From positions 1 to 64,000 of the forward strand of contig WKKS01000012.1 in the NCBI GenBank assembly GCA_009684515.1: a stretch of DNA of 64,000 nt, given 5' to 3'. A program made the position numbers and the translations under genes. Below the pieces are notes generated by a model, which was not told the DNA's origin, searched no databases, and saw only the letters and a program-made list of their open reading frames with translations. This DNA is from Geobacter sp. (GTDB lineage Bacteria; Desulfobacterota; Desulfuromonadia; Geobacterales; Pseudopelobacteraceae). Position 1 is the first letter of the stretch, and each line of letters begins with the position of its first letter. Positions 38,387 through 46,111 of the stretch are shown in pieces.

Positions 38387-38461
38387 GAATTACCCCAATT
38401 GCTTGCATTGCCATGTTGTTGTGTTAATATGTATTAAACTTGTGTTATGAAACGATTGTGC

Positions 38462-38491
38462 TTGCGAGTAATAAGACTTAAATGGTATAGA
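38462..38491 (+). promoter_or_regulatory. Candidate promoter for the OmpA-type gene
   Basis: TTGCGA (38462-38467), 18-bp spacer, TATAGA (38486-38491). Just upstream the octamer TTGTGTTA occurs twice, 21 bp apart (near 38420 and 38441), and could be a regulator site. Alternative boxes exist in this AT-rich stretch. Confidence 0.35.
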
Positions 38492-38537
38492 ACTAATATC
38501 TCATAGCAGTAGATCAACTAAAAAAGGAGGGTTTATA

Positions 38538-39815
38538 ATGAAAAAACAGTTAAGCGGGATTGTTGCAGCAGCCCTGGTCGTGTCGGCAACCGCCGCGTTC
38601 GGAGCTGTAAAGGAGGGGCAGTTCTCAATTTCCCCAGTGGTCGGCGGCTACACTTTTGACCACAGGCAGGATCTGGAAACCTCAATGGTTTACGGTATCC
38701 GTGGAGGCTACAACTTCACAAAGCGGTTTGGCATTGAGGCACTCTTCGACTACGCAAATTCGAAGCCGGACAACGCTCCTAAAAAAGATGTCGGCATGTT
38801 CCGCTACGGCGGGGAGCTACTCTACCACATGTGGCCGGATAACAACTTTGTACCCTACCTGGCTGCAGGCTACTCTGCGATGAATATCAAAGGGGACGTC
38901 TACGGCAACAAACAGCGCGGCGCGTTTGATTACGGCTTGGGAGCGAAGTATTTCCTGAATGACAGCTTTGCTCTGCGCGGCGACGTTCGTCACATTCTTT
39001 ACAGCATCAGTGACAGGTTTAATAACAACTTTGAGTACACTCTGGGTGCATACATTCCGTTTGGCGGGGCTGCACCTGCTGTCCAGCCGGTCGCAATGCC
39101 GGTAGTCGCACCGGTCGTTCCACCACCTGCTCCGATGCCAGAACCGGCTAAAATTGTGCCTCCGGCACCAGTTGCTCCAACCGCAAACCTGTCGGTGTCA
39201 CCTGTAACTATCGTAAAGACCAATGATGCCGCCGCTACCCTGAGCTGGGCATCCAGCAACGCCGACAAATGCTCCATCCAACCAGGTATCGGTTCCGTTG
39301 AAACTCAAGGGTCTCGTTCTATTTCTCCGTCGGTAGACACAGCTTACACACTGACATGCAGCGGCCCCGGCGGTGAAGCGACCAGTAGCGCGAACCTTGG
39401 TGTAACTCTGCCTCCTCCGCCAGCTCCGGTTGTGACACCCAAGCAAGCTGCGGCAATAGAGCGTTTCTGTAACAAGCCGGCTGTCGTCACAGTCCTTTTT
39501 GATACTGACAAATCTGAAATTAAGCCCAAGTATCTCGATGACCTCAATAGCCTGGGAGAATTCCTGAAAGATTTCCCTAAGGCCAAGGGCGAAATCTCTG
39601 GGCATACCGACAATGTTGGTAGCGCCAAATACAACTTGAAACTTTCCCAGCGTCGTGCGGAAGCCGTCGAAAAGTACATCGAGAAAACTTTTGCTGTTGT
39701 TTCCGACAGAGTTACTACGAAGGGATTCGGTGAGACCAAGCCGGTTGCCAGCAACAAGACAAAAGAAGGGCGACAACTGAATCGCCGTATTGAAACAAAC
39801 TTTACTTGCGAATAA
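38538..39815 (+). CDS. OmpA-family outer membrane protein
   Basis: 425 residues. Signal peptide (1-22, ending AFGA), an eight-stranded beta-barrel-like domain (about 25-178, ending in GAYIPF), a Pro/Ala/Val-rich linker (about 182-220), an Ig-like segment (about 222-290, SWASSNADKC and LTCSGPGG), and a C-terminal OmpA peptidoglycan-binding domain (about 308-425) with VLFDTDKSEIKP, GHTDNVGS and LSQRRAEAV. It links the outer membrane to peptidoglycan. Strong AAGGAGGG start signal; ends at a strong terminator. Confidence 0.93.
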   Translation: MKKQLSGIVAAALVVSATAAFGAVKEGQFSISPVVGGYTFDHRQDLETSMVYGIRGGYNFTKRFGIEALFDYANSKPDNAPKKDVGMFRYGGELLYHMWPDNNFVPYLAAGYSAMNIKGDVYGNKQRGAFDYGLGAKYFLNDSFALRGDVRHILYSISDRFNNNFEYTLGAYIPFGGAAPAVQPVAMPVVAPVVPPPAPMPEPAKIVPPAPVAPTANLSVSPVTIVKTNDAAATLSWASSNADKCSIQPGIGSVETQGSRSISPSVDTAYTLTCSGPGGEATSSANLGVTLPPPPAPVVTPKQAAAIERFCNKPAVVTVLFDTDKSEIKPKYLDDLNSLGEFLKDFPKAKGEISGHTDNVGSAKYNLKLSQRRAEAVEKYIEKTFAVVSDRVTTKGFGETKPVASNKTKEGRQLNRRIETNFTCE

Positions 39816-39837
39816 GCCTTAGCTGGAACAAGTAATA

Positions 39838-39873
39838 CAAAAGCCCTTCCAAGATGTTTCGGAAGGGCTTTTG
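39838..39873. terminator. Bidirectional intrinsic terminator after the OmpA-type gene
   Basis: 13-bp arms CAAAAGCCCTTCC/GGAAGGGCTTTTG (39838-39850 and 39861-39873) followed by TTTTG on the + strand and a T-rich stretch on the minus strand. Also terminates the minus-strand genes ending at 39898. Confidence 0.88.
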
Positions 39874-39897
39874 TTTTGAGTATTACTTGCGGTGCGA

Positions 39898-40242
39898 TTA
39901 TTTTTTTCTGCGGTCGCTGAGCGAGATCACCTTTGGTGCCCCACCTTCCTGGCGCATTTTGGCCAGGCGCTCCTTTTCTTCATTCTCTTTCTCAACTTTT
40001 TCCTGCTCCACCGGAGACACTACATCTTCCAGCATTAACGGCGTGCCTCCCATTGTGAATGGAGCGCCTTCCAGCTGAAACTCGTCGAGAATCCAAGTGA
40101 ATACCTGTAAGGGAAACGTCAGAACCAGCAGCTTAACCTGCCACCAGCCCGGTTTTACGTCCGGTTCGATCTCTTCAATGCGGGCATAAAAACCCGGTTT
40201 GTTGTCAACATGAATAAGGACGATATCGTTGATTACAGCCAT
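39898..40242 (-). CDS. Conserved-looking hypothetical protein
   Basis: 114 residues. The N-terminal half is beta-rich with an unusual aromatic patch (KPGWWQVKLLVLTFPLQVFTWILDEFQ, near 30-56, described here by its ends). The C-terminal 45 residues are a Glu/Lys-rich helix ending in LSDRRKK. AGAGGG precedes the ATG. It follows the Cys-rich protein gene by 26 bp. No family recognised; the layout suggests a small soluble barrel with a charged tail. Confidence 0.6.
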   Translation of the reverse strand: MAVINDIVLIHVDNKPGFYARIEEIEPDVKPGWWQVKLLVLTFPLQVFTWILDEFQLEGAPFTMGGTPLMLEDVVSPVEQEKVEKENEEKERLAKMRQEGGAPKVISLSDRRKK

Positions 40243-40268
40243 TTATATCCCTCTTTTAGTTTTGTATT

Positions 40269-40784
40269 CTAATTGTTGGGTTCTTTTTCTGCCCACAGCA
40301 GCAAAGGTTTTGAAACGGATATGCCCAGCATCTGGGACGCTGAGGAAAGACATCCTCTGAGGGTTTTTTCACAGGCTTCAAGTTTATTCCTGTCTGTCAC
40401 CGACAGACAATGGTCAATTGCAGAACATACGAAAAAGACGCAGTCAGCCGGTCGAAAAGCCGGCTCTAATTTGCATCCGGTTGCCGTGCTGCAGGGGCAG
40501 AGCGGTTTCTGTGAAAAATCTGGTGATATCTTTATGTCAGAGACTTGCAGGGATAGTGCGTCAAGAACATTCATTCGGTATTTGCCGTTCAGGCAGCATT
40601 GCCCTGCGCACTCACGGCATATAGATTCAGAATTTATCGCCTGGGTAATGGCAACCAGAAGTTCTTTCCCCCGGTTGTATTTGGTCAGCAACTCCATTAG
40701 TTGCAGTTTCTTGGCTGGAGTGCTGATTTGCAACTGTTCGTTGAGGGCTTGCAGCCCATGTTGCCACAATTGTTGGTCGTTCAC
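40269..40784 (-). CDS. Cysteine-rich putative metal-binding protein downstream of RNase P RNA
   Basis: 171 residues from a GTG at 40784. Eleven or so cysteines cluster in the central region: CRECAGQCC (near 62-70), CPC (near 100) and further CKL, DCVFFVC, which resemble YkgJ/UPF0153-type metal or Fe-S sites. The reading frame continues upstream to 40871, but that part is the RNase P RNA 3' end, so the start was placed at the GTG with AGGA 6 bp upstream, just 18 bp after the RNA gene. Co-transcription with rnpB by readthrough is likely. Function unknown. Confidence 0.6.
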   Translation of the reverse strand: MNDQQLWQHGLQALNEQLQISTPAKKLQLMELLTKYNRGKELLVAITQAINSESICRECAGQCCLNGKYRMNVLDALSLQVSDIKISPDFSQKPLCPCSTATGCKLEPAFRPADCVFFVCSAIDHCLSVTDRNKLEACEKTLRGCLSSASQMLGISVSKPLLLWAEKEPNN

Positions 40785-40802
40785 ATGGTTCCTGTTAATA
40801 AA

Positions 40803-41178
40803 TTGGTTGAAGCAGTCCGTAAGCCGGGTTCTGTTCCCGGACAGGGTTACCCCTGGCCGGGCGATGGTCATTCATCTGGGTCTGCCGTTACCGACAGCCT
40901 CAAGCAGCCAACCCGGAGGCACGGACGGGTCGCCCTTAACGCCTCCCTATTTGGCCTTGCTCCTGACGGGGTTTACCTGGCATCCGACGTCGCCGCCGGA
41001 CCCGGTGAGCTCTTACCTCACCCTTTCACCCTTACCTGCCTAAGCAGGCGGACTTCTCTCTGTGGCACTTTTCCCTGGGGTCACCCCCGCTGGACGTTAT
41101 CCAGCGTCATGCCCTGTGGAGCCCGGACTTTCCTCCACCGGCAAAGCCGGCAGCGGCCATCTGGACTACTTCAACCAA
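40803..41178 (-). ncRNA. rnpB: RNase P RNA (class A)
   Basis: About 376 nt. The 5' and 3' ends pair as a 16-bp P1 helix (minus strand TTGGTTGAAGTAGTCC with GGACTGCTTCAACCAA, one mismatch allowing). Universally conserved segments are present: GAGGAAAGTCCGGGCTCC (CR-I), GAAAAGTGCCACAGA, GGTAAACCCC, AGATGAATGACCATCGCCC and ACAGAACCCGGCTTA (CR-V). The RNA is the catalytic part of RNase P, which trims tRNA 5' leaders. Located 50 bp after the coiled-coil zinc-ribbon gene. Ends are inferred from P1 pairing. Confidence 0.96.
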
Positions 41179-41227
41179 ACTCCAGTCCCGGCAAATCTTG
41201 ATTCCTCTGCCAAGGCACTAATTGCTG

Positions 41228-41935
41228 CTACTGCAGTTTCAGAATCAAAATACGTTGGCAATGCGGGCAGGTCAACAGCTCCTCATATTTGAAGAGATTG
41301 TTGTAAAGCTGCGGTGGCAGGTGCATATTGCACCCTAGGCAGTGCCCATTGCGAGCGATTGCGACGGCCTGGCCGCGGCGCTGTTCACGCAGGGCTGAAA
41401 ACCGCTTTACCAAGCTGGCTGGCATTTCTTTTGTCAATGTTTCCCGGCGGGCAACATCAGCATCTATATCATTTTGGATATTTTTGATTTCCAGCTCTTT
41501 TTCAGCAGTGCGCTGGGACGAGTTGCCGGTAAGTTCATCAAGCAGAGATTTCTTGCCAGCAACGTCAGCGGACAGGGTTTCTATCTGTGCTATCTTTTGA
41601 AGTACCAGTTCTTCTATATCCGATACCTGCTTCTTGGCAGCGGTAATTTCTCTGCCAACCGCCTGGAACTCTTTGTTAGTCTTGATTTCCTTCATGTTTG
41701 TTTCTGCCCGCAGGATGTTTTCCAGCTCTGCGGCATGATTGACTTCCAACTCACCTTTTTCCAATTCAAGCTGAGAAAGATCCGCCTGCATGGCAGCCAA
41801 TTCTTCACGGGCAGCATCAACGGATTGGGCAATTTCATTCAGTTCGTCGTGCAGGCCGTTTTGCTTGACCTTCAGGCTGTCAATTAATTGATCGACTTCC
41901 TGCAATTCCTCCAGCATTTCCAGTTTCTTTTTCAA
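41228..41935 (-). CDS. Coiled-coil protein with C-terminal C4 zinc ribbon (DUF164)
   Basis: 235 residues. Residues about 1-175 are a long coiled coil (ELQEVDQLIDSLKVKQNGL, repeated heptads); the C-terminus carries CLGCNMHLPPQ and LTCPHCQRIL, a Cys4 zinc ribbon. Homologues are often found next to Nif3-type genes and rnpB. The initiation codon is probably TTG at 41935, with GGGGG 8 bp upstream; the upstream frame extension has no support. Role unknown; a nucleic-acid association is suggested for the family. Confidence 0.85.
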   Translation of the reverse strand: MKKKLEMLEELQEVDQLIDSLKVKQNGLHDELNEIAQSVDAAREELAAMQADLSQLELEKGELEVNHAAELENILRAETNMKEIKTNKEFQAVGREITAAKKQVSDIEELVLQKIAQIETLSADVAGKKSLLDELTGNSSQRTAEKELEIKNIQNDIDADVARRETLTKEMPASLVKRFSALREQRRGQAVAIARNGHCLGCNMHLPPQLYNNLFKYEELLTCPHCQRILILKLQ

Positions 41936-41981
41936 AACAAATCCCCCTTTGTTGCAATTTTTATTTAAACTCGACTTCGGT

Positions 41982-43100
41982 TCACATTCTGAACGGATCG
42001 GATTCGATACTGCATGGCACAACCTGACAATTATTGTATCCGGCACCGGTCAGCGCGTGACTGACGCGTTCCACAATCTCATGTACCATGATTATTTCTG
42101 TCGGGAAGTGTCCTGCGTCAATCAGAGCAATTCCAAGGTCTAATGCTTCGCGGGCATCATGATATTTTACGTCGCCGGTAACCAATACGTCGGCGCCGGC
42201 ACGAGCTGCTTCATGCAATAAAGATGCGCCGCTGCCGCTGCAAAGGGCGACTTTTGAAACACTGGCTGCCGATTCGCCGACATAACGAAGGGCAGGAGAA
42301 GATAACGCTTCGCTGATCTGTCTGGCATACTCTGTCAGCGAAATCTGTTTTGTCAGTCGCCCAACTCGCCCCAATCCCAGCTTTTCGCCTTCATTCAGCA
42401 ATGGATACAGGTCATATGCCGGTTCTTCGTATGGGTGCGAAGCGAACAGTGCTTTCAAGGCACGTGACAGGTTTGATCGCTCAACAAGCAATTCGAGCCG
42501 TTTTTCGGAAACTTGTTGTCGCTTGCCGACAGTGCCTGTGAACGGTTTGGCGCCCGCCTGAGGAAGGAAAGTCCCTTCGCCGCTTGCGGCGTAGGAACAT
42601 TCCAGGTAATTGCCCTGCGACTGAATATGCGGGAAAAGTTCGTTGCGAACAGCTTCCAGGTGGCTGTCCGGGACAAACACAACCAGTTTGACCAGTTCGC
42701 AGCATGTAGTAATCTGGAGCGGGCGGCATTCGGAAAGCCCGATCTTTTGTGCCAGAAGGTCATTCAGGCCGCCAGTGGCGATGTCATAATTGGTGTGCAT
42801 GCATATGATGGAAAGGCCGTTCTTTATTGCGGTTTGTATCAGGCGGCCATTTGGCGTAGCGGTTGAGATTGATTTGAGCGGTTTGAAAATGAGGGGGTGG
42901 TGGGTAATGAGAAGTTGGCAGGAGGATTCTATGGCAGATTTGACAGCGTCCTGTGTCGGATCCAGCGCCACCATTATCCGTGTCACTTCTGCGCCGGGAT
43001 CGCCCACCTGGAGCCCAGGGTTGTCCCATGCTTCGGCCAAGGCTGTTGGGGCTATTTTGTTAATGATTCCAGCTATGTCAGAGATTTTTGGAGTTTTCAT
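41982..43100 (-). CDS. Nif3-like dinuclear metal-centre protein (DUF34, YqfO-type)
   Basis: 372 residues, the longer form with a central PII/CutA-like insert (about 130-230) between two Nif3 halves. Metal-ligand motifs: ITHHPLIFK (His-His near 65-66), MHTNYD (near 101-106) and DAGHFPTEI near the C-terminus. Sometimes annotated as GTP cyclohydrolase I type 2, but this activity is not well supported; a hydrolase role is inferred. No Shine-Dalgarno is visible before the ATG, and a tRNA terminator lies only 8 bp upstream. Confidence 0.88.
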   Translation of the reverse strand: MKTPKISDIAGIINKIAPTALAEAWDNPGLQVGDPGAEVTRIMVALDPTQDAVKSAIESSCQLLITHHPLIFKPLKSISTATPNGRLIQTAIKNGLSIICMHTNYDIATGGLNDLLAQKIGLSECRPLQITTCCELVKLVVFVPDSHLEAVRNELFPHIQSQGNYLECSYAASGEGTFLPQAGAKPFTGTVGKRQQVSEKRLELLVERSNLSRALKALFASHPYEEPAYDLYPLLNEGEKLGLGRVGRLTKQISLTEYARQISEALSSPALRYVGESAASVSKVALCSGSGASLLHEAARAGADVLVTGDVKYHDAREALDLGIALIDAGHFPTEIIMVHEIVERVSHALTGAGYNNCQVVPCSIESDPFRM

Positions 43101-43107
43101 AGGTTAC

Positions 43108-43142
43108 AAATAAAAAGAGTGCAACCTTGCGGTGTGCACTCT
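43108..43142 (-). terminator. Terminator after the CAT-anticodon tRNA
   Basis: 8-bp arms AGAGTGCA/TGCACTCT (43116-43123, 43135-43142); on the minus strand followed by TTTTATTT. Confidence 0.75.
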
Positions 43143-43216
43143 CGTGTTGAGGTATGGAAGCGGGATAACCCTTGTTCTCGTGCCGACATCCGGCGCATGT
43201 TCCTCGCGATATGAAA

Positions 43217-43293
43217 TGGTGGGCCCACCAGGACTCGAACCTGGGACCAACCGGTTATGAGCCGGTGGCTCTAGCCAACTGAGCTATAGGCCC
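43217..43293 (-). tRNA. tRNA with CAT anticodon, probably tRNA-Ile2 (lysidine-modified)
   Basis: 77 nt including encoded CCA. Cloverleaf: acceptor GGGCCTA with TGGGCCC, D-stem GCTC/GAGC, anticodon stem ACCGG/CCGGT around CTCATAA, T-stem CCAGG/CCTGG with TTCGAGT, discriminator A. Anticodon CAT fits Met elongator or Ile2. C4-G69 and C5-G68 pairs match the known TilS (lysidine synthase) determinants in E. coli, and the sequence lacks initiator features (3 G-C pairs, C1-A72 mismatch), so Ile2 is preferred. It sits just after the EF-P variant gene and is followed by its own terminator. Confidence 0.93.
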
Positions 43294-43362
43294 GTGAAGG
43301 GAAGGGTCATACTAGAGGACGAAATAGTTGTTGTCAAGCACTATTAAAGCAGTATTCGGCAG

Positions 43363-43926
43363 TTAAGCTCTTGAGAGGAAACGCCCGTCACGGGTGTCAA
43401 CCTTGACCTTCTCGCCGGATTCCAGATATGGCGGCACTTTGATCTTCAAGCCGGTTTCCAGTATTGCATCCTTGGTCTCGGCCGTGGCAGTCGCATTTTT
43501 CAGAACCGGCGCGGTTTCAGTGACCAATAGCTCGACACTCAGCGGCAGATCCACATTCACCATCCTGCCTTCGAACAATCCCAGGACAACTTCGGTTCCG
43601 TCCAGAAGGTACATTGAAAGCGGCTCGAAATTGTCCGCCTCCATTTCGAACTGCTCGTAATTCTCGAGATCCATGAAAACTCCGCAGCCGCCATCGGCAT
43701 ACAGAAACTGCCCCTTATGGCGTTCAAAATCGGCTTCATCGACTTTGTCGCCGGAGCGGAATGTTTTATCGAAGACCTGGCCGGTGATCAGGTTGCGATA
43801 GCGGGTTTTGACCATCGTGTTGGCGCCACGTGCAGTCGGCGATTGGGTTGTGACATCGGTAATGATGCAGGGTGCGCCGTCAAGCTGAATGACAAGACCT
43901 TTTTTAAAGTCGGATGTTGTGAACAT
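43363..43926 (-). CDS. efp: Elongation factor P-type protein with YeiP/EfpL-like loop
   Basis: 187 residues with the three EF-P domains (KOW-like N-terminus, two OB folds, ending VDTRDGRFLSRA). The domain I loop that reaches the peptidyl-transferase centre reads QSPTARGA (28-35), with Arg33 near its tip. That loop is one residue longer than the usual PGKG type and is the hallmark of the YeiP/EfpL subfamily, while the body (GHKGQFLYADG-like and FMDLENYEQF segments) looks like ordinary EF-P. No epmA, earP or other modification gene is nearby. Role: relief of ribosome stalling at polyproline and similar sites. Between queF and the tRNA on the same strand. Confidence 0.88.
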   Translation of the reverse strand: MFTTSDFKKGLVIQLDGAPCIITDVTTQSPTARGANTMVKTRYRNLITGQVFDKTFRSGDKVDEADFERHKGQFLYADGGCGVFMDLENYEQFEMEADNFEPLSMYLLDGTEVVLGLFEGRMVNVDLPLSVELLVTETAPVLKNATATAETKDAILETGLKIKVPPYLESGEKVKVDTRDGRFLSRA

Positions 43927-43954
43927 AAAAAAACGTTTTCTCCTTGAAGATTAA

Positions 43955-44392
43955 TTATGCTTTCCTGCGATATTCAGCCGTGGGCCAGAAGGGGATGCCG
44001 CCGCGAGGGGTGAACTCTCCGCGCACCGTCAGCCAGGCCGGAGCGAGCAGTTTCGCGAGATCATTGCAGATGCGATTGACGCCGGCTTCGTGGAATTCCC
44101 CGTGCATTCTGAACGAACCCAGATATAGCTTGAGGCTTTTGCTTTCGACGCACAGGTTTTCCGGTTGGTAGTCGATGATGATTTTTCCGAAATCCGGTTG
44201 TCCGGTCATAGGGCAGAGGCAGGTGAACTCGGGACATTCGATATGCAGTGTTCCAATCGCCCCGACCGGGTTCATTTCCGGATTGGCAAAAGGGCTTGGA
44301 AACGCTTCCAGAAGGGTTGCGTCCGGCTTGTCGTAGCAGTAGGAAGTGGCTCCGGAGCCAAGAGATTTCAACTGTTCATGCAGTTCCATATT
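43955..44392 (-). CDS. queF: NADPH-dependent 7-cyano-7-deazaguanine reductase
   Basis: 145 residues, unimodular QueF. Nucleophile Cys and general acid Asp in FTCLCPMTGQPDFG (near 56-69), NADPH-binding ESKSLKLYL and the FRMHGEFHE motif. It reduces preQ0 to preQ1 in queuosine synthesis. The ATG at 44392 was chosen because it gives the usual N-terminus; ATGs at 44455 and 44431 are possible. It lies 73 bp after the LarA-like gene and 28 bp before the EF-P variant. Confidence 0.93.
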   Translation of the reverse strand, partial: NMELHEQLKSLGSGATSYCYDKPDATLLEAFPSPFANPEMNPVGAIGTLHIECPEFTCLCPMTGQPDFGKIIIDYQPENLCVESKSLKLYLGSFRMHGEFHEAGVNRICNDLAKLLAPAWLTVRGEFTPRGGIPFWPTAEYRRKA

Positions 44393-44465
44393 CACATCCA
44401 GGTCAGGTTTAGTTAAAAAGCGCGACAGCATAACAATGAAGCCGCCGCCAGGCAACCTTTTTCAG

Positions 44466-45728
44466 TCAGGCTGGTCCGCTCGGCAGCACGCTTCCGGCTT
44501 CAGGCATCAGAAAGGCCTGCCAATCGCGGGGGAGCAGGCCGTTAGCCAATGCCATCGCTTCATCCAGCGTACCGGCAGGAAGCATCCCCATTTCCCTGAC
44601 CTGCGGAGCTGGAAACTGCGAAACCAGGATGACCTGGAAACGTTGTGCTTTTTGCAGCAGAGAATAAGCGGTCTGACCGTTGATTTCATAATGTTCACGA
44701 AGTGCCGTTTCAAAATCGCCCAGCTGCTTGTGGCGGAACCAGCTGAAAAATGTCCCGTTTCCGAATCCGTCGCGACATTCCGCCAGCAGGATCAAGACTC
44801 CGCCGTCGCAGATCGCCTGGGAAGCATACTCCATCGATTTATGGGCCTGTATCAGATTGATATCTTTGGGGAAACCGCCGCAGGAAGCGATCACCATGTC
44901 AGCTTTTTTGTGGAGCGGGTAGGCAAATCGCCCGGAATAGTAACGGCAGCCCTCTTCGTGCGCCGTGCGCCAATCACCTGCAAAAGCGGCTATAATCTCT
45001 TTGCCTGGAGTCAGCACCGTGTTGAGGATAAAGTCCGGCTCTGCCATGGCACACCCTTCCAGCATGGCCTGATGCACAGGGTTGCCTTCCAGATTGCCGG
45101 TGGTCGCCAGCGGATTCCTGCCACTGCCGGTTTCGGGATTCAAAACCGCAAAGTGGCTGGCCATACAAGCCTGGCGGCTGGCTATTCCAGGGAGAATGCT
45201 CTTGCGCCCCCCACCAAAACCTGCGAAATAGTGGAAACCAATCGTGCCGGTTAGTATCAGGCGGTCAGCCTCGACCGCCTTGCGATTGATGCTGACTTTG
45301 ATGCCGTTTGAAGTTGTTCCGAGTTGGGTGAGCTGGTCCGACTCGTCACATTCATGATCGGTTACGCGAATCCGTCCGTATAATGGCCCGGCTATCTTTT
45401 GGTGCTCGTGCTCGGTCTGTTTGCGGTGGATTCCAAGCGCGATCAGGATTTCTATATCCTGGTCGGCTATCCCCTGGCGATTCAAGCGATCAACCAAAAG
45501 AGGCAGATATATCTCGCTACCGGTGTAGCGTGTGATGTCAGAGGTTATAATGACGACCTTTTCGCCGGTTTTAAAGCTGGACAAGGTCGGTTGGCAACAG
45601 TCAAGCGCCGCATTGATAATGTCTTCCGGGAATCCGGTCGGTGGGGGTAGTGACGGGGTGATGACTCCCGCCAGATGTTCCGGCGGGAGTTCCAAGGCAA
45701 AGGATGTTGAACCGTATTTCAGCTCCAT
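44466..45728 (-). CDS. LarA-like nickel-dependent racemase (DUF2088)
   Basis: 420 residues. Family residues are visible: TSDITRYTG near 70-78 (substrate Arg), GIHR (His), GFHYFAGFGGGRKSILPG near 170-187 (His and the Lys that carries the pyridinium cofactor), and MASHFAVLN (nickel His). LarA racemises lactate; homologues act on malate, phenyllactate and other 2-hydroxyacids, so the substrate is unknown. No larB, larC or larE in the window. The ATG 13 bp after the YtxH-like gene is the likely start; longer frames overlap that gene. Confidence 0.85.
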   Translation of the reverse strand: MELKYGSTSFALELPPEHLAGVITPSLPPPTGFPEDIINAALDCCQPTLSSFKTGEKVVIITSDITRYTGSEIYLPLLVDRLNRQGIADQDIEILIALGIHRKQTEHEHQKIAGPLYGRIRVTDHECDESDQLTQLGTTSNGIKVSINRKAVEADRLILTGTIGFHYFAGFGGGRKSILPGIASRQACMASHFAVLNPETGSGRNPLATTGNLEGNPVHQAMLEGCAMAEPDFILNTVLTPGKEIIAAFAGDWRTAHEEGCRYYSGRFAYPLHKKADMVIASCGGFPKDINLIQAHKSMEYASQAICDGGVLILLAECRDGFGNGTFFSWFRHKQLGDFETALREHYEINGQTAYSLLQKAQRFQVILVSQFPAPQVREMGMLPAGTLDEAMALANGLLPRDWQAFLMPEAGSVLPSGPA

Positions 45729-45741
45729 CAGGCGTGGACCG

Positions 45742-45987
45742 CTAGATCCAGGCGTCTCCGCCGTCATATTCATAGCTGCCGCCTTTGGACTTGGGTGCCA
45801 CTTTGAACTTTGCTTCACGGGCAAGCCGTTTTACGCGCTCAGCGGCGGTTTCTCCCAGACCGGAAAGTTTTTCGCGCGTTTCGCAGCCCGGTGCAGGAGC
45901 AAGCAGGAGAGCGGCGGCCGCCCCGATTACGGCTCCGGAAATAAAGGCAATCACAGCTGCTGCAGCGTTATCGTTGTTGCATGACAT
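45742..45987 (-). CDS. YtxH-like small membrane protein
   Basis: 81 residues. One N-terminal hydrophobic helix (about 8-32, AVIAFISGAVIGAAAALLLA), the APAPGCETREKL boundary typical of YtxH/gas-vesicle-like small proteins, then an amphipathic helix (GLGETAAERVKRLAREAK) and a disordered tail. Function unknown. It lies upstream of larA with AAGGAGT before its ATG and a promoter candidate at 46038-46066. Confidence 0.75.
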   Translation of the reverse strand: MSCNNDNAAAAVIAFISGAVIGAAAALLLAPAPGCETREKLSGLGETAAERVKRLAREAKFKVAPKSKGGSYEYDGGDAWI

Positions 45988-46037
45988 GGTAGACTCCTTT
46001 TATCGTGGTTTCTAAAAGTTAATGTGGACAGGCTTCA

Positions 46038-46066
46038 TTTTTAGCACAGCGCTCAGTCGGAATCAA
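46038..46066 (-). promoter_or_regulatory. Candidate sigma-70 promoter of the ytxH-larA-queF-efp unit
   Basis: Minus strand TTGATT (46061-46066), 17-bp spacer, TAAAAA (46038-46043). Confidence 0.4.
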
Positions 46067-46111
46067 AACAAAATTCACTCGCATTATCACGGAAACGGCC
46101 GCCGGGCACGA

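Noticed and set aside
40785-40871. N-terminal extension of the Cys-rich protein reading frame
   Set aside because: The extension encodes part of the RNase P RNA 3' end; a GTG start with AGGA follows the RNA gene.
43217-43293. Initiator tRNA-Met
   Set aside because: The acceptor stem has a standard G1-C72 pair and the anticodon stem lacks the three consecutive G-C pairs of initiators; C4-G69 and C5-G68 favour Ile2.
44346-45254. Open frame of 302 codons on the + strand opposite the LarA-like gene
   Set aside because: Antisense shadow of a gene with clear catalytic residues.
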